Origin: Larkinella terrae
GTDB taxonomy: Bacteria; Bacteroidota; Bacteroidia; Cytophagales; Spirosomataceae
Assembly (NCBI RefSeq): GCF_009668025.1
Contig: NZ_WJXZ01000013.1
Coordinates: 186,001-250,000, forward strand
Reading direction: 5' to 3'
DNA: 64,000 nucleotides
Shown: positions 45,139-54,652 of the stretch, one piece after another
Position numbering within the stretch: position 1 is the first letter of the stretch
Layout: each line of letters starts with the position of its first letter
Notes under the pieces: model-generated
Told to the model about the DNA's origin: nothing
Database searches by the model: none
The model's input: only the letters and a program-made list of their open reading frames with translations
Translations under genes and position numbers: made by a program

Positions 45139-48078
45139 ATGGCCGTTCCTTTCATCCGGTTTACGCCACCCTACGACGTTCATCTGCTACGGGGTCAGTC
45201 GTTTCAGCTCATCAGCGACGGGCTGCGAGCCCCCGACAACAGCCCATTTGTCGATCTGCTGAAGATCGGCAATAGCTATCCCGGCCCTTACATCGACGCC
45301 CACCCGACCCACGAATACCGGTTTCGGTTTAGTTTTGACGAAACCAAAGCCGCTGATTTTGGTATCCACGTTTCGAATCCCGTCGCCGATCCGCGCAAAC
45401 CCGATTGCCTGATCCGGCTGGATGCGACCGAACCGGCGCTGGCCGAAAACCGCATCCGCAATTTTTACGTCTACGCGCAGGTCATCGACACGCACGGCAC
45501 ACCCAGCCCGGACGACGATCTGATGAACGAAACCGCTATACGGATTCACATTCACACGGCGATTGCCGAAGTCTGGTTAACGCCAAACCCGCTCACGATT
45601 TACCAGGGGCTGTATTACCGCGCCGAACTCTACGCCCGGTTCGACGACGGCTGCATCGCCAAAATTGGAAATTCGCTGTTTCAGGGAAATCACGGTTCCG
45701 GTTTTCGGTACAACATCAGTCCGGCGATCACCGTGGCCTGGGATTCCGATACCCCCGGTTTTATTGGTTCGGGATTCGATACCCTCAGACCGCAGAATTT
45801 GTCGGGCACCCACCGCATTTCCGCCGAGGTATCCTACAACGGAACCACCTTGCCACCAGTCCGGGCCGATGTGGTTATCTCCGAAATGCTAACCAATAAG
45901 ACAAGCCTGCGCGCCGAACTGGTGGCAACGGGTTTCGGACCCGGTTTTTCGAAACTGGACAGCGTTCCCAACCTGCTTTTTCTGTCCGAAGGCTTCACCG
46001 AAGATCAGGAGTTCGAGTTCAAATCCCTGGTCGCCGATTACGTTTACGATCTGGTCAGCAAAAAAATCACCTCACCGTTTAACCTGCTGAAAGGTTCTAT
46101 TAATTACTGGATGGTTTTCATTCCCTCGCGCGAACCCGGTCTTGCGACCTACGGCGAACAGCGGGTCACGGAAGAAACCAACTCCATTAATCTCGTTCAG
46201 CTGGAAGGAACGACGATTCCGTTCATCGAAAAACCGGTCAACCTGCCCGTCTCGGACTGGACGATCAATCACCTGCTTTATTTTGTCGGATTGCCCGCGC
46301 GCTTCGAAGGCAACAGCCCCGACGAACTGCTCGCCGAGAAATGGAAAGCAACCACCAACCTGACCGACGGCCAGGTCGATGACTTAATCGAGAACAACCC
46401 GCAGTTGGTCGAAGAGTGGAAATACTACGCGGAACGTCGCCTGCCCGACGTTCCCGATACGGCTTTGGGAGTCCGAGTCAACGATTATACGGCGGCCCGG
46501 TACGACGATGATTACAACATGATAAATCTGGATGCCAAACGAACCCACCGGGATTATCTGGACGATTTTTTCTACGGTTTGCGGGATGCCGCCAACAACC
46601 CGGTGGGTCGAACGTTCATCAAATCGCCCCAGTCGACGCCGGAACCGACGCTGCCGCAGGGCAAGGATTGGGATAACATCGTGATCATCACGGCTTTTAA
46701 GCGTGGGCGGGCGCAGAACGAGGATGGATACATGTTTTCAAACATCGGCAGTCAGGATTTTGACGAATTGACTGGCGACCTGACACACAACCGCGTTTCC
46801 ATCGAACCCGTCACGATGCCCTTCAAAATTCCACCCGGTCTGAAGGGAACCATCACCCACGAGATTTGCCATTCCTTCGGGTTGGGTGACGAATATGGTG
46901 AATCGCCCCCTTCGAATTCCTTCATAAAGAAACCGGTCAACCATCCGGATGTTATCGGCTGGGCATTCGCCAACTTCGAAGGCGACGGTGCGAGTCTGGA
47001 CAATTACAGTAATCTGCAAGCCAAAGCTGACCTTAAAATTCTGGGGACGGACGGTACTCCGCTGCTCAATCCGTACCACATCAAATGGCGGTATCACCTC
47101 ATGCAGAAATGCGGGATTGTGACCGCCGTTTCGGTGAACGTGTCGACGCTCACCCTCACGCTGCAACCCAGGCAGGCAGCTCAGTTTGCTGCGGGAAGCC
47201 CGGTTTTTCTGCGAAAACGAAAGAAAGACGGTTTTGCCTATCGCATTTCGGAAACGACCGGCAGTCCACCGGTTTCCATTAGTCTGGTTTTACATCCGGA
47301 CCCGGTTCCGCCGGAGTTTGTAGGCGACTCTACGGTCCGGTCGATTGATCCGGCGCAGGAACGAGTGACGATTGAAAAAGTAGTCGGTTTTGGGGCTACC
47401 CGGCAAACCGTCACCCTGGATCTGACGCTGGAAAGCGGAAAGGCGGTTTTGTGTCAGCCCGGCCAATCCATCCGTATCAATCAGGAAAGCCGCCCGGGAC
47501 CCATTTTCACGACCTTTCGCTCGGCCACCGGCGAGATCGAGAAAAAGGCCATTTCGCCCCTGCTGACCATTTCCAGCGTCAATGCATCCGCCAACCAGTT
47601 CACGCTGAACATTCCGGCCGACTTCCCGGACTTCCTGAAAACAAAGACGTCCAACGACGATCTGATCGTTTACCAGCCCGTCGACATGCCGGACGGACAG
47701 CGGTCGCTCGATTATCCCCATAAGGAGATCATTGCCAAACCGGTGCTGGATTACCTGCTGGTTCATTCGTTGCCGTTCAATGCACATTCGGGTACTGAGG
47801 TGATCGATACCGGGTCTAGTACCGAGATTCCGAGCCGGTTGGTTCCCTGCTGTTCCAAACGGGAGCGGGAAATCATCGGCTTGTATTCGGGCGGGGCGCG
47901 GAGCCACGGCGGTATTTATCACCCGGCGGCCCAGTGCATGATGCGGCACCATGCTACCAAAAACGGGCACGTTGAGCTTTGCGCCGTCTGCCGCTACACG
48001 TTGATCAACCTCATCGATCCAACCCAGTTCGGAGCTTTCACAACTGATTATCTGAATCGCAAAATTTATCCGGACTGA
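45139..48078 (+). CDS. M64-like metallopeptidase paralogue 2
   Basis: This 979-residue protein is collinear with paralogue 1. The N-terminus is FTPPYDVHLLRGQSFQLI; NLLFLSEGFTEDQE begins the peptidase core. The zinc motif HEICHSFGLGDEYG starts at residue 574, the CCSK motif at 904, followed by GGIYHPAAQCMMRHH and ELCAVC. The gene has no leader repeat and starts 3 bp after paralogue 1, so the two are likely one transcript. No signal peptide is present. The insertion between the zinc motif and the cysteine motif is again over 300 residues. Confidence 0.88.
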   Translation: MAVPFIRFTPPYDVHLLRGQSFQLISDGLRAPDNSPFVDLLKIGNSYPGPYIDAHPTHEYRFRFSFDETKAADFGIHVSNPVADPRKPDCLIRLDATEPALAENRIRNFYVYAQVIDTHGTPSPDDDLMNETAIRIHIHTAIAEVWLTPNPLTIYQGLYYRAELYARFDDGCIAKIGNSLFQGNHGSGFRYNISPAITVAWDSDTPGFIGSGFDTLRPQNLSGTHRISAEVSYNGTTLPPVRADVVISEMLTNKTSLRAELVATGFGPGFSKLDSVPNLLFLSEGFTEDQEFEFKSLVADYVYDLVSKKITSPFNLLKGSINYWMVFIPSREPGLATYGEQRVTEETNSINLVQLEGTTIPFIEKPVNLPVSDWTINHLLYFVGLPARFEGNSPDELLAEKWKATTNLTDGQVDDLIENNPQLVEEWKYYAERRLPDVPDTALGVRVNDYTAARYDDDYNMINLDAKRTHRDYLDDFFYGLRDAANNPVGRTFIKSPQSTPEPTLPQGKDWDNIVIITAFKRGRAQNEDGYMFSNIGSQDFDELTGDLTHNRVSIEPVTMPFKIPPGLKGTITHEICHSFGLGDEYGESPPSNSFIKKPVNHPDVIGWAFANFEGDGASLDNYSNLQAKADLKILGTDGTPLLNPYHIKWRYHLMQKCGIVTAVSVNVSTLTLTLQPRQAAQFAAGSPVFLRKRKKDGFAYRISETTGSPPVSISLVLHPDPVPPEFVGDSTVRSIDPAQERVTIEKVVGFGATRQTVTLDLTLESGKAVLCQPGQSIRINQESRPGPIFTTFRSATGEIEKKAISPLLTISSVNASANQFTLNIPADFPDFLKTKTSNDDLIVYQPVDMPDGQRSLDYPHKEIIAKPVLDYLLVHSLPFNAHSGTEVIDTGSSTEIPSRLVPCCSKREREIIGLYSGGARSHGGIYHPAAQCMMRHHATKNGHVELCAVCRYTLINLIDPTQFGAFTTDYLNRKIYPD

Positions 48079-48082
48079 GTAA

Positions 48083-48157
48083 AGCCGTTTGCTCAATTTC
48101 CGTAAAAGCCTATGGCAGAATTGGTTACTTTGACCGGCATTCCTAAACGATCCGTCC
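48083..48157 (+). repeat. 75-bp leader repeat, copy 2 (before M64-like paralogue 3)
   Basis: It begins AGCCGTTTGCTCAATTTCCG and runs to the ATG at 48158, exactly the length of copy 1. GAATTGGTTACTTTGACCGG and CCTAAAC are shared with copy 3 in nearly identical form. It starts 5 bp after the stop codon of paralogue 2. Confidence 0.85.
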
Positions 48158-51004
48158 ATGCCAGCGCCCCGCCCCACCTTCAATCCGCCTTACGACATTC
48201 ATCTGCTGCGGGGACAAACCATCGAATTGTCCGGTTTGCTGGAGATCGACCGGACCACGGCTGCGGACTACATCGATGCGAATGCGACCATTAAATACGG
48301 TTTTCAGACCAGCTTCAGTGCGTCGGCCAACCTGAAAATAACGGCAACCATCGGCAATACAGCCAGCCGAAAACCGACCTGCAAGATTGCCCTGAATGCT
48401 GCGGCCCCGACCGATCCGAAATTCCAGATCAGCAGTTTCCTGGTTTACGTCATCGTCACGGACACGTCCGACAACTCCACGAGCGAGACGGCGCTCCGCA
48501 TTCACGTTCACCAATTGATCCAGGATGTGTGGATGACGCCCGACCCGTTCACGGTTTATCAGGGGATGAAAGACGCCCGGGCCGGATTATACGCCCATTT
48601 CGATGATGGCGTGGTGGCCGAAATCGGGGATATTTATTTCGGCGACAACGGGGGTGTCGTGCCGTATACGATTACCAACAAACCCCGGATTACCTGGAAA
48701 TGTACCGCGGCTCCCAGTCTCATCAACGCGAGCGGAAAAATAACCACCGGTCAGCTCTCCGGCGATTTCCCGGTGAGCGTCAGCGTGAAATACGGCACCA
48801 AAACTGTTTCGGCCATCGGAAAAATCCAGGTTTCGACCAATCTGTCGGCGAACCAGACCACCATTCAGGTCGAGCTGGTCACCACCGGCGGAAGCCCCGG
48901 TTTTTCGCGGCTGAACGAGATTCCGAATATTCTTTTCCTGCCCGAAGGTTTTACCGACTCCGGCGTTTTCGAGGACTTGGTGAACAATTACGTCGCCGAT
49001 CTGGTCAGGAACAAAATCACCTCCCCTTTCGATCAACTCAAAGGTTCCATCAATTTCTGGAAAGCGTTTGTCCCTTCGCGCGAAGTGGGCCTGACGCACC
49101 GGAGTGTGCTGGAAGTTTACGCTTCCGGCACGACACTAAATGCGTACAGCCCCAGCGTTCCCGCCAAACCGGACAGCGATGACGCCAGTACCTGGACGGC
49201 CGAAAATCTCCTGTATTTTGTCGGCGTTCCGCTGAAAAGCGATGAAGCCGTCGACGATGCGGTTTTGAGGCTCCGCTGGGAAAACACCACCCGGCTGACG
49301 GCGGCTCAACTCGATGTCCTTTTTAGTGTGGACAATGCCCTGGTTTTCGGCTGGAAATCGAGTGCCGACCGACGGCTGCCCGATGCCACCGATTCGGCCT
49401 TCGGGATCAGTGTCAACGATTACTCGGCGGCCGCCCAGGATGAAAAACATGAGTTGATCAATTTTGACAATCGCCGGGTGCAGCGGGATTTTCTGGATGG
49501 TTTTCTGGGCACTTTGCGGGATGGGCAAAACAACCTGATCGGACCGGTTTTTGTCATGGACAAGGCCAGCGGAAACCGGGGCAAGGATTTTGATAACGTT
49601 ATTTTTCTCCTGGCTACCAACGCCGGTCGGGCGCAGAACGAAACCGGTTATCTGTTCGCCGGCCTGAAACTGCCCGATGACATTACCCTGACGGGCACCC
49701 TGGCGGACTTCCGGACGTCACGGATTCCGCCGGTGCTGCCCAGTGTATTGCCCCCCATGGCGAAAGCCACTCTGACCCACGAACTGGTCCATTCCTTCGG
49801 ATTGGGCGATGAATATGGCGAGCCGAATTCCGATTATTCCAACAAACCCATCACGGACCCGGCGGTAGCAAACTGGCCTTTCGCGAATTACACGGATGGG
49901 GTCTATCTCACCGATGAATACAGCAACCTTCAGGCAAAACTGGATCTGGAAAGCCCGATTTCGGGGGGCGGAACCGCGCTGGATGCCTTCAAAATCAAAT
50001 GGCGGTATCCGCGCATCCGGAAATGTTCCCTGGTGACGGCGATCAGTCTGTCGGGCAGCGATATGGTGATGACCTTAAAATCACCCAAAGCCGATTTCAA
50101 GGTCAATGAAACGGTTTTCTTCAGAAAAAGGCGCGTAAACCGGTTTCAGATGCGGGTGTACGACGAAAAATACAAGGTTGAAGCCGACATTGTGAGTCCG
50201 GCAACGCTGGCCGAAGAGTTTATCAAATACTACGTTAAAGTCAAATCGATCGATTCGGTCAACAATAAGATCACCATCAAAAGTGATTTCGGTACTACAA
50301 CGGTTGCGGTGGAGCTGAAGGCCGGGCAAACCCGGTTTTTCAAGGTTGGTCAGCGCCTGGGCATTTTCGAAAAACGGGTATTTGATCCCGTATATACGGT
50401 TTTACGAACGCCCGCAACCACCGCCGGACAACCCGACCTTCAGACGCTTTCGCTTTCGCCCGAAATGAAAGTTAAGTCGGTTACGGCCACATCGGTTACG
50501 CTCCAAACCGTGGGGACAACGCCCGTACCGGCAGACTTAACGACAATTCATCCAAACGAAGAATTGTTGCTCTACGCCGTTGTGGAGGCTCCGCAGAAAC
50601 ACCGTAGCGCGCAATATCCGTTTGCGGAGCTGACTGCCAAACCGGTACTGGATTACCTGAAAGCCAATCCGTTTCCGTTGAATGCCAATCCGACGCATCA
50701 GGAAATCATTGATACCAGCATCGTCGCCAATTCCTCGCTGCCGCAAAGCCTGGTCCCCTGTTGCTCGCGCCGGAAAAAGGAAATCGTTGGTCTGTTCAGT
50801 GGAGGAATGGCCCGGCACGGCGGCATTTATCACCCCGCGGCCAAATGCCTGATGTTCACGACAACCGAGGAGGACGACAAGAAGAACGTTCACTACATCG
50901 AATTGTGCGCCGTCTGCCGCTATACCCTGATCAACATGATCGACCCAACAAGGTTTGCCAAATTCGACGAGGACTATATGAGCCGTAAAATATATCCGGA
51001 TTGA
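48158..51004 (+). CDS. M64-like metallopeptidase paralogue 3
   Basis: This 948-residue protein is collinear with the other two paralogues. It begins PTFNPPYDIHLLRGQTIEL; core start NILFLPEGFTDSG; zinc motif HELVHSFGLGDEYGE (541 on); cysteine motif CCSR (868), GGIYHPAAKCLMF and ELCAVC, ending in KIYPD. The C of HELCH is replaced by V, so that cysteine is not needed for catalysis. No signal peptide is present. It is preceded by leader copy 2 and followed by leader copy 3. Confidence 0.9.
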   Translation: MPAPRPTFNPPYDIHLLRGQTIELSGLLEIDRTTAADYIDANATIKYGFQTSFSASANLKITATIGNTASRKPTCKIALNAAAPTDPKFQISSFLVYVIVTDTSDNSTSETALRIHVHQLIQDVWMTPDPFTVYQGMKDARAGLYAHFDDGVVAEIGDIYFGDNGGVVPYTITNKPRITWKCTAAPSLINASGKITTGQLSGDFPVSVSVKYGTKTVSAIGKIQVSTNLSANQTTIQVELVTTGGSPGFSRLNEIPNILFLPEGFTDSGVFEDLVNNYVADLVRNKITSPFDQLKGSINFWKAFVPSREVGLTHRSVLEVYASGTTLNAYSPSVPAKPDSDDASTWTAENLLYFVGVPLKSDEAVDDAVLRLRWENTTRLTAAQLDVLFSVDNALVFGWKSSADRRLPDATDSAFGISVNDYSAAAQDEKHELINFDNRRVQRDFLDGFLGTLRDGQNNLIGPVFVMDKASGNRGKDFDNVIFLLATNAGRAQNETGYLFAGLKLPDDITLTGTLADFRTSRIPPVLPSVLPPMAKATLTHELVHSFGLGDEYGEPNSDYSNKPITDPAVANWPFANYTDGVYLTDEYSNLQAKLDLESPISGGGTALDAFKIKWRYPRIRKCSLVTAISLSGSDMVMTLKSPKADFKVNETVFFRKRRVNRFQMRVYDEKYKVEADIVSPATLAEEFIKYYVKVKSIDSVNNKITIKSDFGTTTVAVELKAGQTRFFKVGQRLGIFEKRVFDPVYTVLRTPATTAGQPDLQTLSLSPEMKVKSVTATSVTLQTVGTTPVPADLTTIHPNEELLLYAVVEAPQKHRSAQYPFAELTAKPVLDYLKANPFPLNANPTHQEIIDTSIVANSSLPQSLVPCCSRRKKEIVGLFSGGMARHGGIYHPAAKCLMFTTTEEDDKKNVHYIELCAVCRYTLINMIDPTRFAKFDEDYMSRKIYPD

Positions 51005-51010
51005 GGCTGT

Positions 51011-51086
51011 AGCCGTTCACTCAATTTCTATAAAAGCCTATGGGAGAATTGGTTACTTTCAAGGACTTGTCCTAAACTTCGGTCCG
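51011..51086 (+). repeat. 75-bp leader repeat, copy 3 (orphan)
   Basis: AGCCGTTCACTCAATTTC... through TTCGGTCCG is 76 bp, nearly identical to copy 2 but with one inserted base. Where copies 1 and 2 have the ATG, this one has CAT, so no start codon is present. It starts 7 bp after the stop of paralogue 3. Confidence 0.85.
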
Positions 51087-51136
51087 CATCCACCCGGATC
51101 AATCCGACCCAATTTGCCCGATTCGATTCGGATTAG
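51087..51136 (+). pseudogene. Remnant of a deleted fourth M64-like paralogue
   Basis: After leader copy 3, the frame at 51098-51136 reads INPTQFARFDSD-stop (stop at 51134-51136). This aligns with the paralogue ends IDPTRFAKFDED and IDPTQFGAF. The rest of the gene is missing, as if an internal deletion joined the start region and the last 12 codons. An alternative reading is chance similarity over 12 residues, but its position next to the leader argues against that. Confidence 0.6.
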
Positions 51137-51166
51137 TCGGCTTTAACCCTTTACCCTTTCCTGCGC

Positions 51167-54100
51167 ATGGGAACACTTGAAGAACTCGGAAAACACCTGG
51201 CTCTGGCGGTTCAACCGCTGAAAGAAGCCGTTAGTGATCCCGATCAGTTTCGGATTTTTCTGTACCGGATGGGCTGGGGCGTCAACGGCATTCCGCCGTC
51301 CTACGCCAATCTGATCGCGAAAGTCGACGAGGCCATTGCCAGTCTGGAAGCCCTGCTCGCCAACCCCGACCCGGCCAAAGCGATGGCGGTTTTCGGAAAA
51401 ATAAAGGCGGTTTTTCAGGCTATTGAAGCCATCAGCGAAGCCCCGCCGGGCGTGGTGGACGTACCGGTTTTTCTGGATGAAATCCGCGAACGGCTTTTCG
51501 AAATCCTTATCGTCGATTACCTGACCGAAGCCTGGCCGTTTCTACTCAACTTCTTCAAAATGACCGGCGTTATCGAGCAGATTCCGGTTCGCGCCCCGGC
51601 CGACCGCAGCCGGCCATCGTTCATCCGGTTTAAATTGAATTGGGACCGCATTCCCGAAATCCTGACCCAACCCGACCGCCTGCCTGAATTTATTTACGGC
51701 TGGGGAACGCCCCAATTTAACTTTGAACTCTTTGCCGAGCATTTCCTTGAACTGGTGTACGCACTGCGCATTCCGGTTTCGCTGGCCCGGCTCGACGACG
51801 AAACCAGTTACCTCTACCTCGATTTTCCGACCAGTAATCCCCGCAATCCGCGCATCCGGCAGTTCATCGAAATTGCGTTTGCGTACCTCAACATCGAAGG
51901 GGAAGACCGGCCACTGGGCCTTTCGATTCTGGATTTACCGGCCGTTAACAACAAGTTACCAGGGATCATCATTCAACCCGCGCTGCCCGCCCAGATCGGC
52001 GCTGTGCTGCGGATTCGGGAAGACGTCAACCTGCTGATCAAGGCCCAATCCAACATAGCCGCGCTGTTTGGCATTCTGATTCGCCCCAACGAGATCACCG
52101 TCAAATACCCGTTTCAGGACGGTCAACTGCCTTCCGCCGGATTTGGTGCGGGTGTCGAATACGCACCCGCACTGGCAAAAACCGTGGTGGGCAGCGACGG
52201 CGGCACCCGGCTGGAACTGAAGGGCGGTTCGCTCGAATTCAATTTTCTGTTCAACGGCAATGACCCCGAACTCAAGATCGGCGGCTCGCTCCGCGACTTC
52301 ACTCTCGTCCTGAAAGCCAGCGACGCCGACGGCTTCATCCGCAAAATCATCGGCGATGGCGAAACCCGGATCCCGTTTACTCTCGGCTTCGAATGGTCGA
52401 ACAAACACGGCATCAAATTCACGGGCGGGGGCGGTTTTGAAGTGGCGGTTTATCCGCATTTACGACTCGGACCCATTTCGATTGAGGAACTCCTGATCCG
52501 ATTATACGGCGAAACAAGTCCGAAACCGGCGGCTAAACTTGAGGTTGGAACCAGCATCAAGGGCGAGCTCGGCCCCATCACGTTTGTCGTTCAGAACATC
52601 GGCATTGGCCTGACAACGACTTTCGACGGTGGCAATGCCGGGCCTTTCGACATCGGGCTGGGTTTCAAACCTCCCACGGGCGTTGGGCTGGCCGTCGATG
52701 GCGGAGGCTTTTCCGGGGGCGGTTTTCTGTTTTTCGACGACGCCAAAAAAGAATATGCCGGAGGGCTCGAACTCACCTTTTCTGAGACGATTTCCCTGAA
52801 CGCCATCGGTATTCTGACCACGCGGATGCCCGATGGCAGCGAAGGTTTTTCGCTGCTCATCATCATTACGGCGGAATTTACGCCCATTCAGCTCAGTTTC
52901 GGGTTTACGCTTAATGGCGTCGGCGGTTTGGTCGGCATCAACCGGACGTACCTCGTCGACGAAATCCGAAAAGGGGTTTACGACGGTTCGCTCAATTCCG
53001 TGTTGTTTCCGCAGAATATCGTCGCCAACGCCACCCGGATCATCAACGACCTGAAGCGGATTTTTCCGCCCAAAACCGGTCATTATTTGGTGGCACCGAT
53101 GGCCAAAATCGGCTGGGGAACGCCCACGCTCATCAGCATCGAACTCGGTTTATTGCTGGAAATTCCGAGACCCGGTTTTGCGATTCTGGGGGTTCTGCGC
53201 ATGAATTTGCCCGAAGAACGAATTGCCATCGTCAAAATTCAGGTCAATTTCTTCGGCGAACTGGATTTCGACAAAGGCCAGATTTCATTCGATGCCTCGC
53301 TGATCGACTCCCGGATTCTTACTTTCACGCTGACCGGCGACATGGCGCTGCGGCTGTATTATAAAGAGAACCCCAATTTTCTGGTGTCGATGGGCGGTTT
53401 TCACCCCGCTTACACGCCCCCGCCGATGAATTTACCGGCCCTGAAACGGCTGAGTCTGGTCATTTTTTCGGGCAATCCTAGCCTGAAAGCGGAGTCGTAT
53501 TTTGCCGTTACGTCCAATACCGTTCAGTTTGGGTCGAAAATTGAATTGTCGGCCAACGCCAGCGTTTTCAACGTCTACGGTTTTCTGTCGCTCGACGTGC
53601 TGATCCAGTTTTCGCCGTTTTATTTTATCGCCGAAGTGGCAGCCATGCTGGCGGTTCGGACGGGATCTTCCACGCTGTTCAGCGTCAAACTCCAGCTCAC
53701 GCTCGAGGGTCCCACGCCCTGGCATGCGAAAGGAAAAGCGTCGTTTGAGATCGGTTTTATTTTTACCGTCACCATTTCCGTTCATTTCGACAAAACCTTC
53801 GGCGAACGGCGGAACGACACCCTACCGCCCGTTCGGGTGATCGATAAACTGCGGGAAGCCCTGGGAAATCCGGGCAACTGGAAAGCCGATCTACCCGTTG
53901 GCAATCAATTTGTTACACTGCGTGAGCTGCCAACCGACAATAATGCGCTGATTCTGCACCCGTTTGGCACGCTGACCGTGACGCAGAAAATTGTGCCGCT
54001 GCGGCTGGACATTGCCCGCTTTGGCTACCAGCTTCCTGAAGGTCCGCGCCGGTTTGAGATCACGAAAGCGCGGATGGGAACCGCCGAAGAAACGCCTTCG

Positions 54101-54580
54101 GCTTTCGAGAAGGAGCAGTTTGCTCCGGCGCAGTTCATTGAAATGACCGACGCCCAAAAGCTCGCCCGCCCTTCGTTCGAGCCGTTTGATGCCGGGGTCC
54201 GGATCGGCGGTTCGAGCCAGTTGAAAAGCTCCTACGCCGTCGGACTCGACGTCACGTATGAACTGATTTATGTGCCCGAAAAACAAAAGAAAAAACGAGT
54301 CGTGTTCGATCGGAGCCTGTTCGGCTTGTACCTGGGCCACAACGCCATTGCCCGGTCTTCGCTGGGGGAAGGCAAACGAAAAACGTCGGTTCTGGGCGCG
54401 GAAAAGGTCACGATCAAACCGGAAACGTTCGCCATCGCGACCTCGTCTTCGCTCCAGGTCCACCAGCAGATGATCTTCGAAACCGAAACCGAAGCGCAGG
54501 CCGCCCTCAGCAAGCTGATCCGCCAGGACGCCGGTTTCGCGGACGAGTTGCAGGTTGTTCCCTCCTATCAACTCAATTAA
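51167..54580 (+). CDS. DUF6603-like giant beta-rich protein
   Basis: This 1137-residue protein has no signal peptide. An N-terminal alpha-helical region (about 1-130) precedes long stretches of alternating, glycine-rich beta strands (GGGFSGGGFLFFDDAKKEY style). The region about 560-900 contains FGFTLNGVGGLVGINRT, NFLVSMGGFHPAYTPPPM and PTPWHAKGKASFEIGF, which I recognise as the DUF6603 pattern from memory. Function is unknown for that domain. It follows the deleted fourth paralogue and precedes three other giant genes on the same strand. Confidence 0.7.
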   Translation: MGTLEELGKHLALAVQPLKEAVSDPDQFRIFLYRMGWGVNGIPPSYANLIAKVDEAIASLEALLANPDPAKAMAVFGKIKAVFQAIEAISEAPPGVVDVPVFLDEIRERLFEILIVDYLTEAWPFLLNFFKMTGVIEQIPVRAPADRSRPSFIRFKLNWDRIPEILTQPDRLPEFIYGWGTPQFNFELFAEHFLELVYALRIPVSLARLDDETSYLYLDFPTSNPRNPRIRQFIEIAFAYLNIEGEDRPLGLSILDLPAVNNKLPGIIIQPALPAQIGAVLRIREDVNLLIKAQSNIAALFGILIRPNEITVKYPFQDGQLPSAGFGAGVEYAPALAKTVVGSDGGTRLELKGGSLEFNFLFNGNDPELKIGGSLRDFTLVLKASDADGFIRKIIGDGETRIPFTLGFEWSNKHGIKFTGGGGFEVAVYPHLRLGPISIEELLIRLYGETSPKPAAKLEVGTSIKGELGPITFVVQNIGIGLTTTFDGGNAGPFDIGLGFKPPTGVGLAVDGGGFSGGGFLFFDDAKKEYAGGLELTFSETISLNAIGILTTRMPDGSEGFSLLIIITAEFTPIQLSFGFTLNGVGGLVGINRTYLVDEIRKGVYDGSLNSVLFPQNIVANATRIINDLKRIFPPKTGHYLVAPMAKIGWGTPTLISIELGLLLEIPRPGFAILGVLRMNLPEERIAIVKIQVNFFGELDFDKGQISFDASLIDSRILTFTLTGDMALRLYYKENPNFLVSMGGFHPAYTPPPMNLPALKRLSLVIFSGNPSLKAESYFAVTSNTVQFGSKIELSANASVFNVYGFLSLDVLIQFSPFYFIAEVAAMLAVRTGSSTLFSVKLQLTLEGPTPWHAKGKASFEIGFIFTVTISVHFDKTFGERRNDTLPPVRVIDKLREALGNPGNWKADLPVGNQFVTLRELPTDNNALILHPFGTLTVTQKIVPLRLDIARFGYQLPEGPRRFEITKARMGTAEETPSAFEKEQFAPAQFIEMTDAQKLARPSFEPFDAGVRIGGSSQLKSSYAVGLDVTYELIYVPEKQKKKRVVFDRSLFGLYLGHNAIARSSLGEGKRKTSVLGAEKVTIKPETFAIATSSSLQVHQQMIFETETEAQAALSKLIRQDAGFADELQVVPSYQLN

Positions 54581-54618
54581 ACCTCTGCTTCCCCGCCGGG
54601 CGGCCCCGTCTGATTTAC

Positions 54619-54638
54619 TCCGCTTAACTCCGCGAAAT
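54619..54638 (+). repeat. Single arm of the CTCCGCTTAACTCCGCGAAA palindrome family
   Basis: CTCCGCTTAACTCCGCGAAA is a variant of the arms of the palindrome at 25611-25671. It lies in the 72-bp gap between the DUF6603-like gene and the following gene, without its mirror arm. Confidence 0.55.
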
Positions 54639-54652
54639 AACTTCTTTTCATC

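Noticed and set aside
47290-48183. 297-codon minus-strand frame opposite paralogue 2
   Set aside because: It lies antisense to conserved peptidase sequence; its length follows from the codon pattern of the sense gene.
42190-51086. The three leader repeats as a CRISPR array
   Set aside because: Only three copies, kilobases apart, each tied to a gene boundary; there are no regular spacers and no cas genes.
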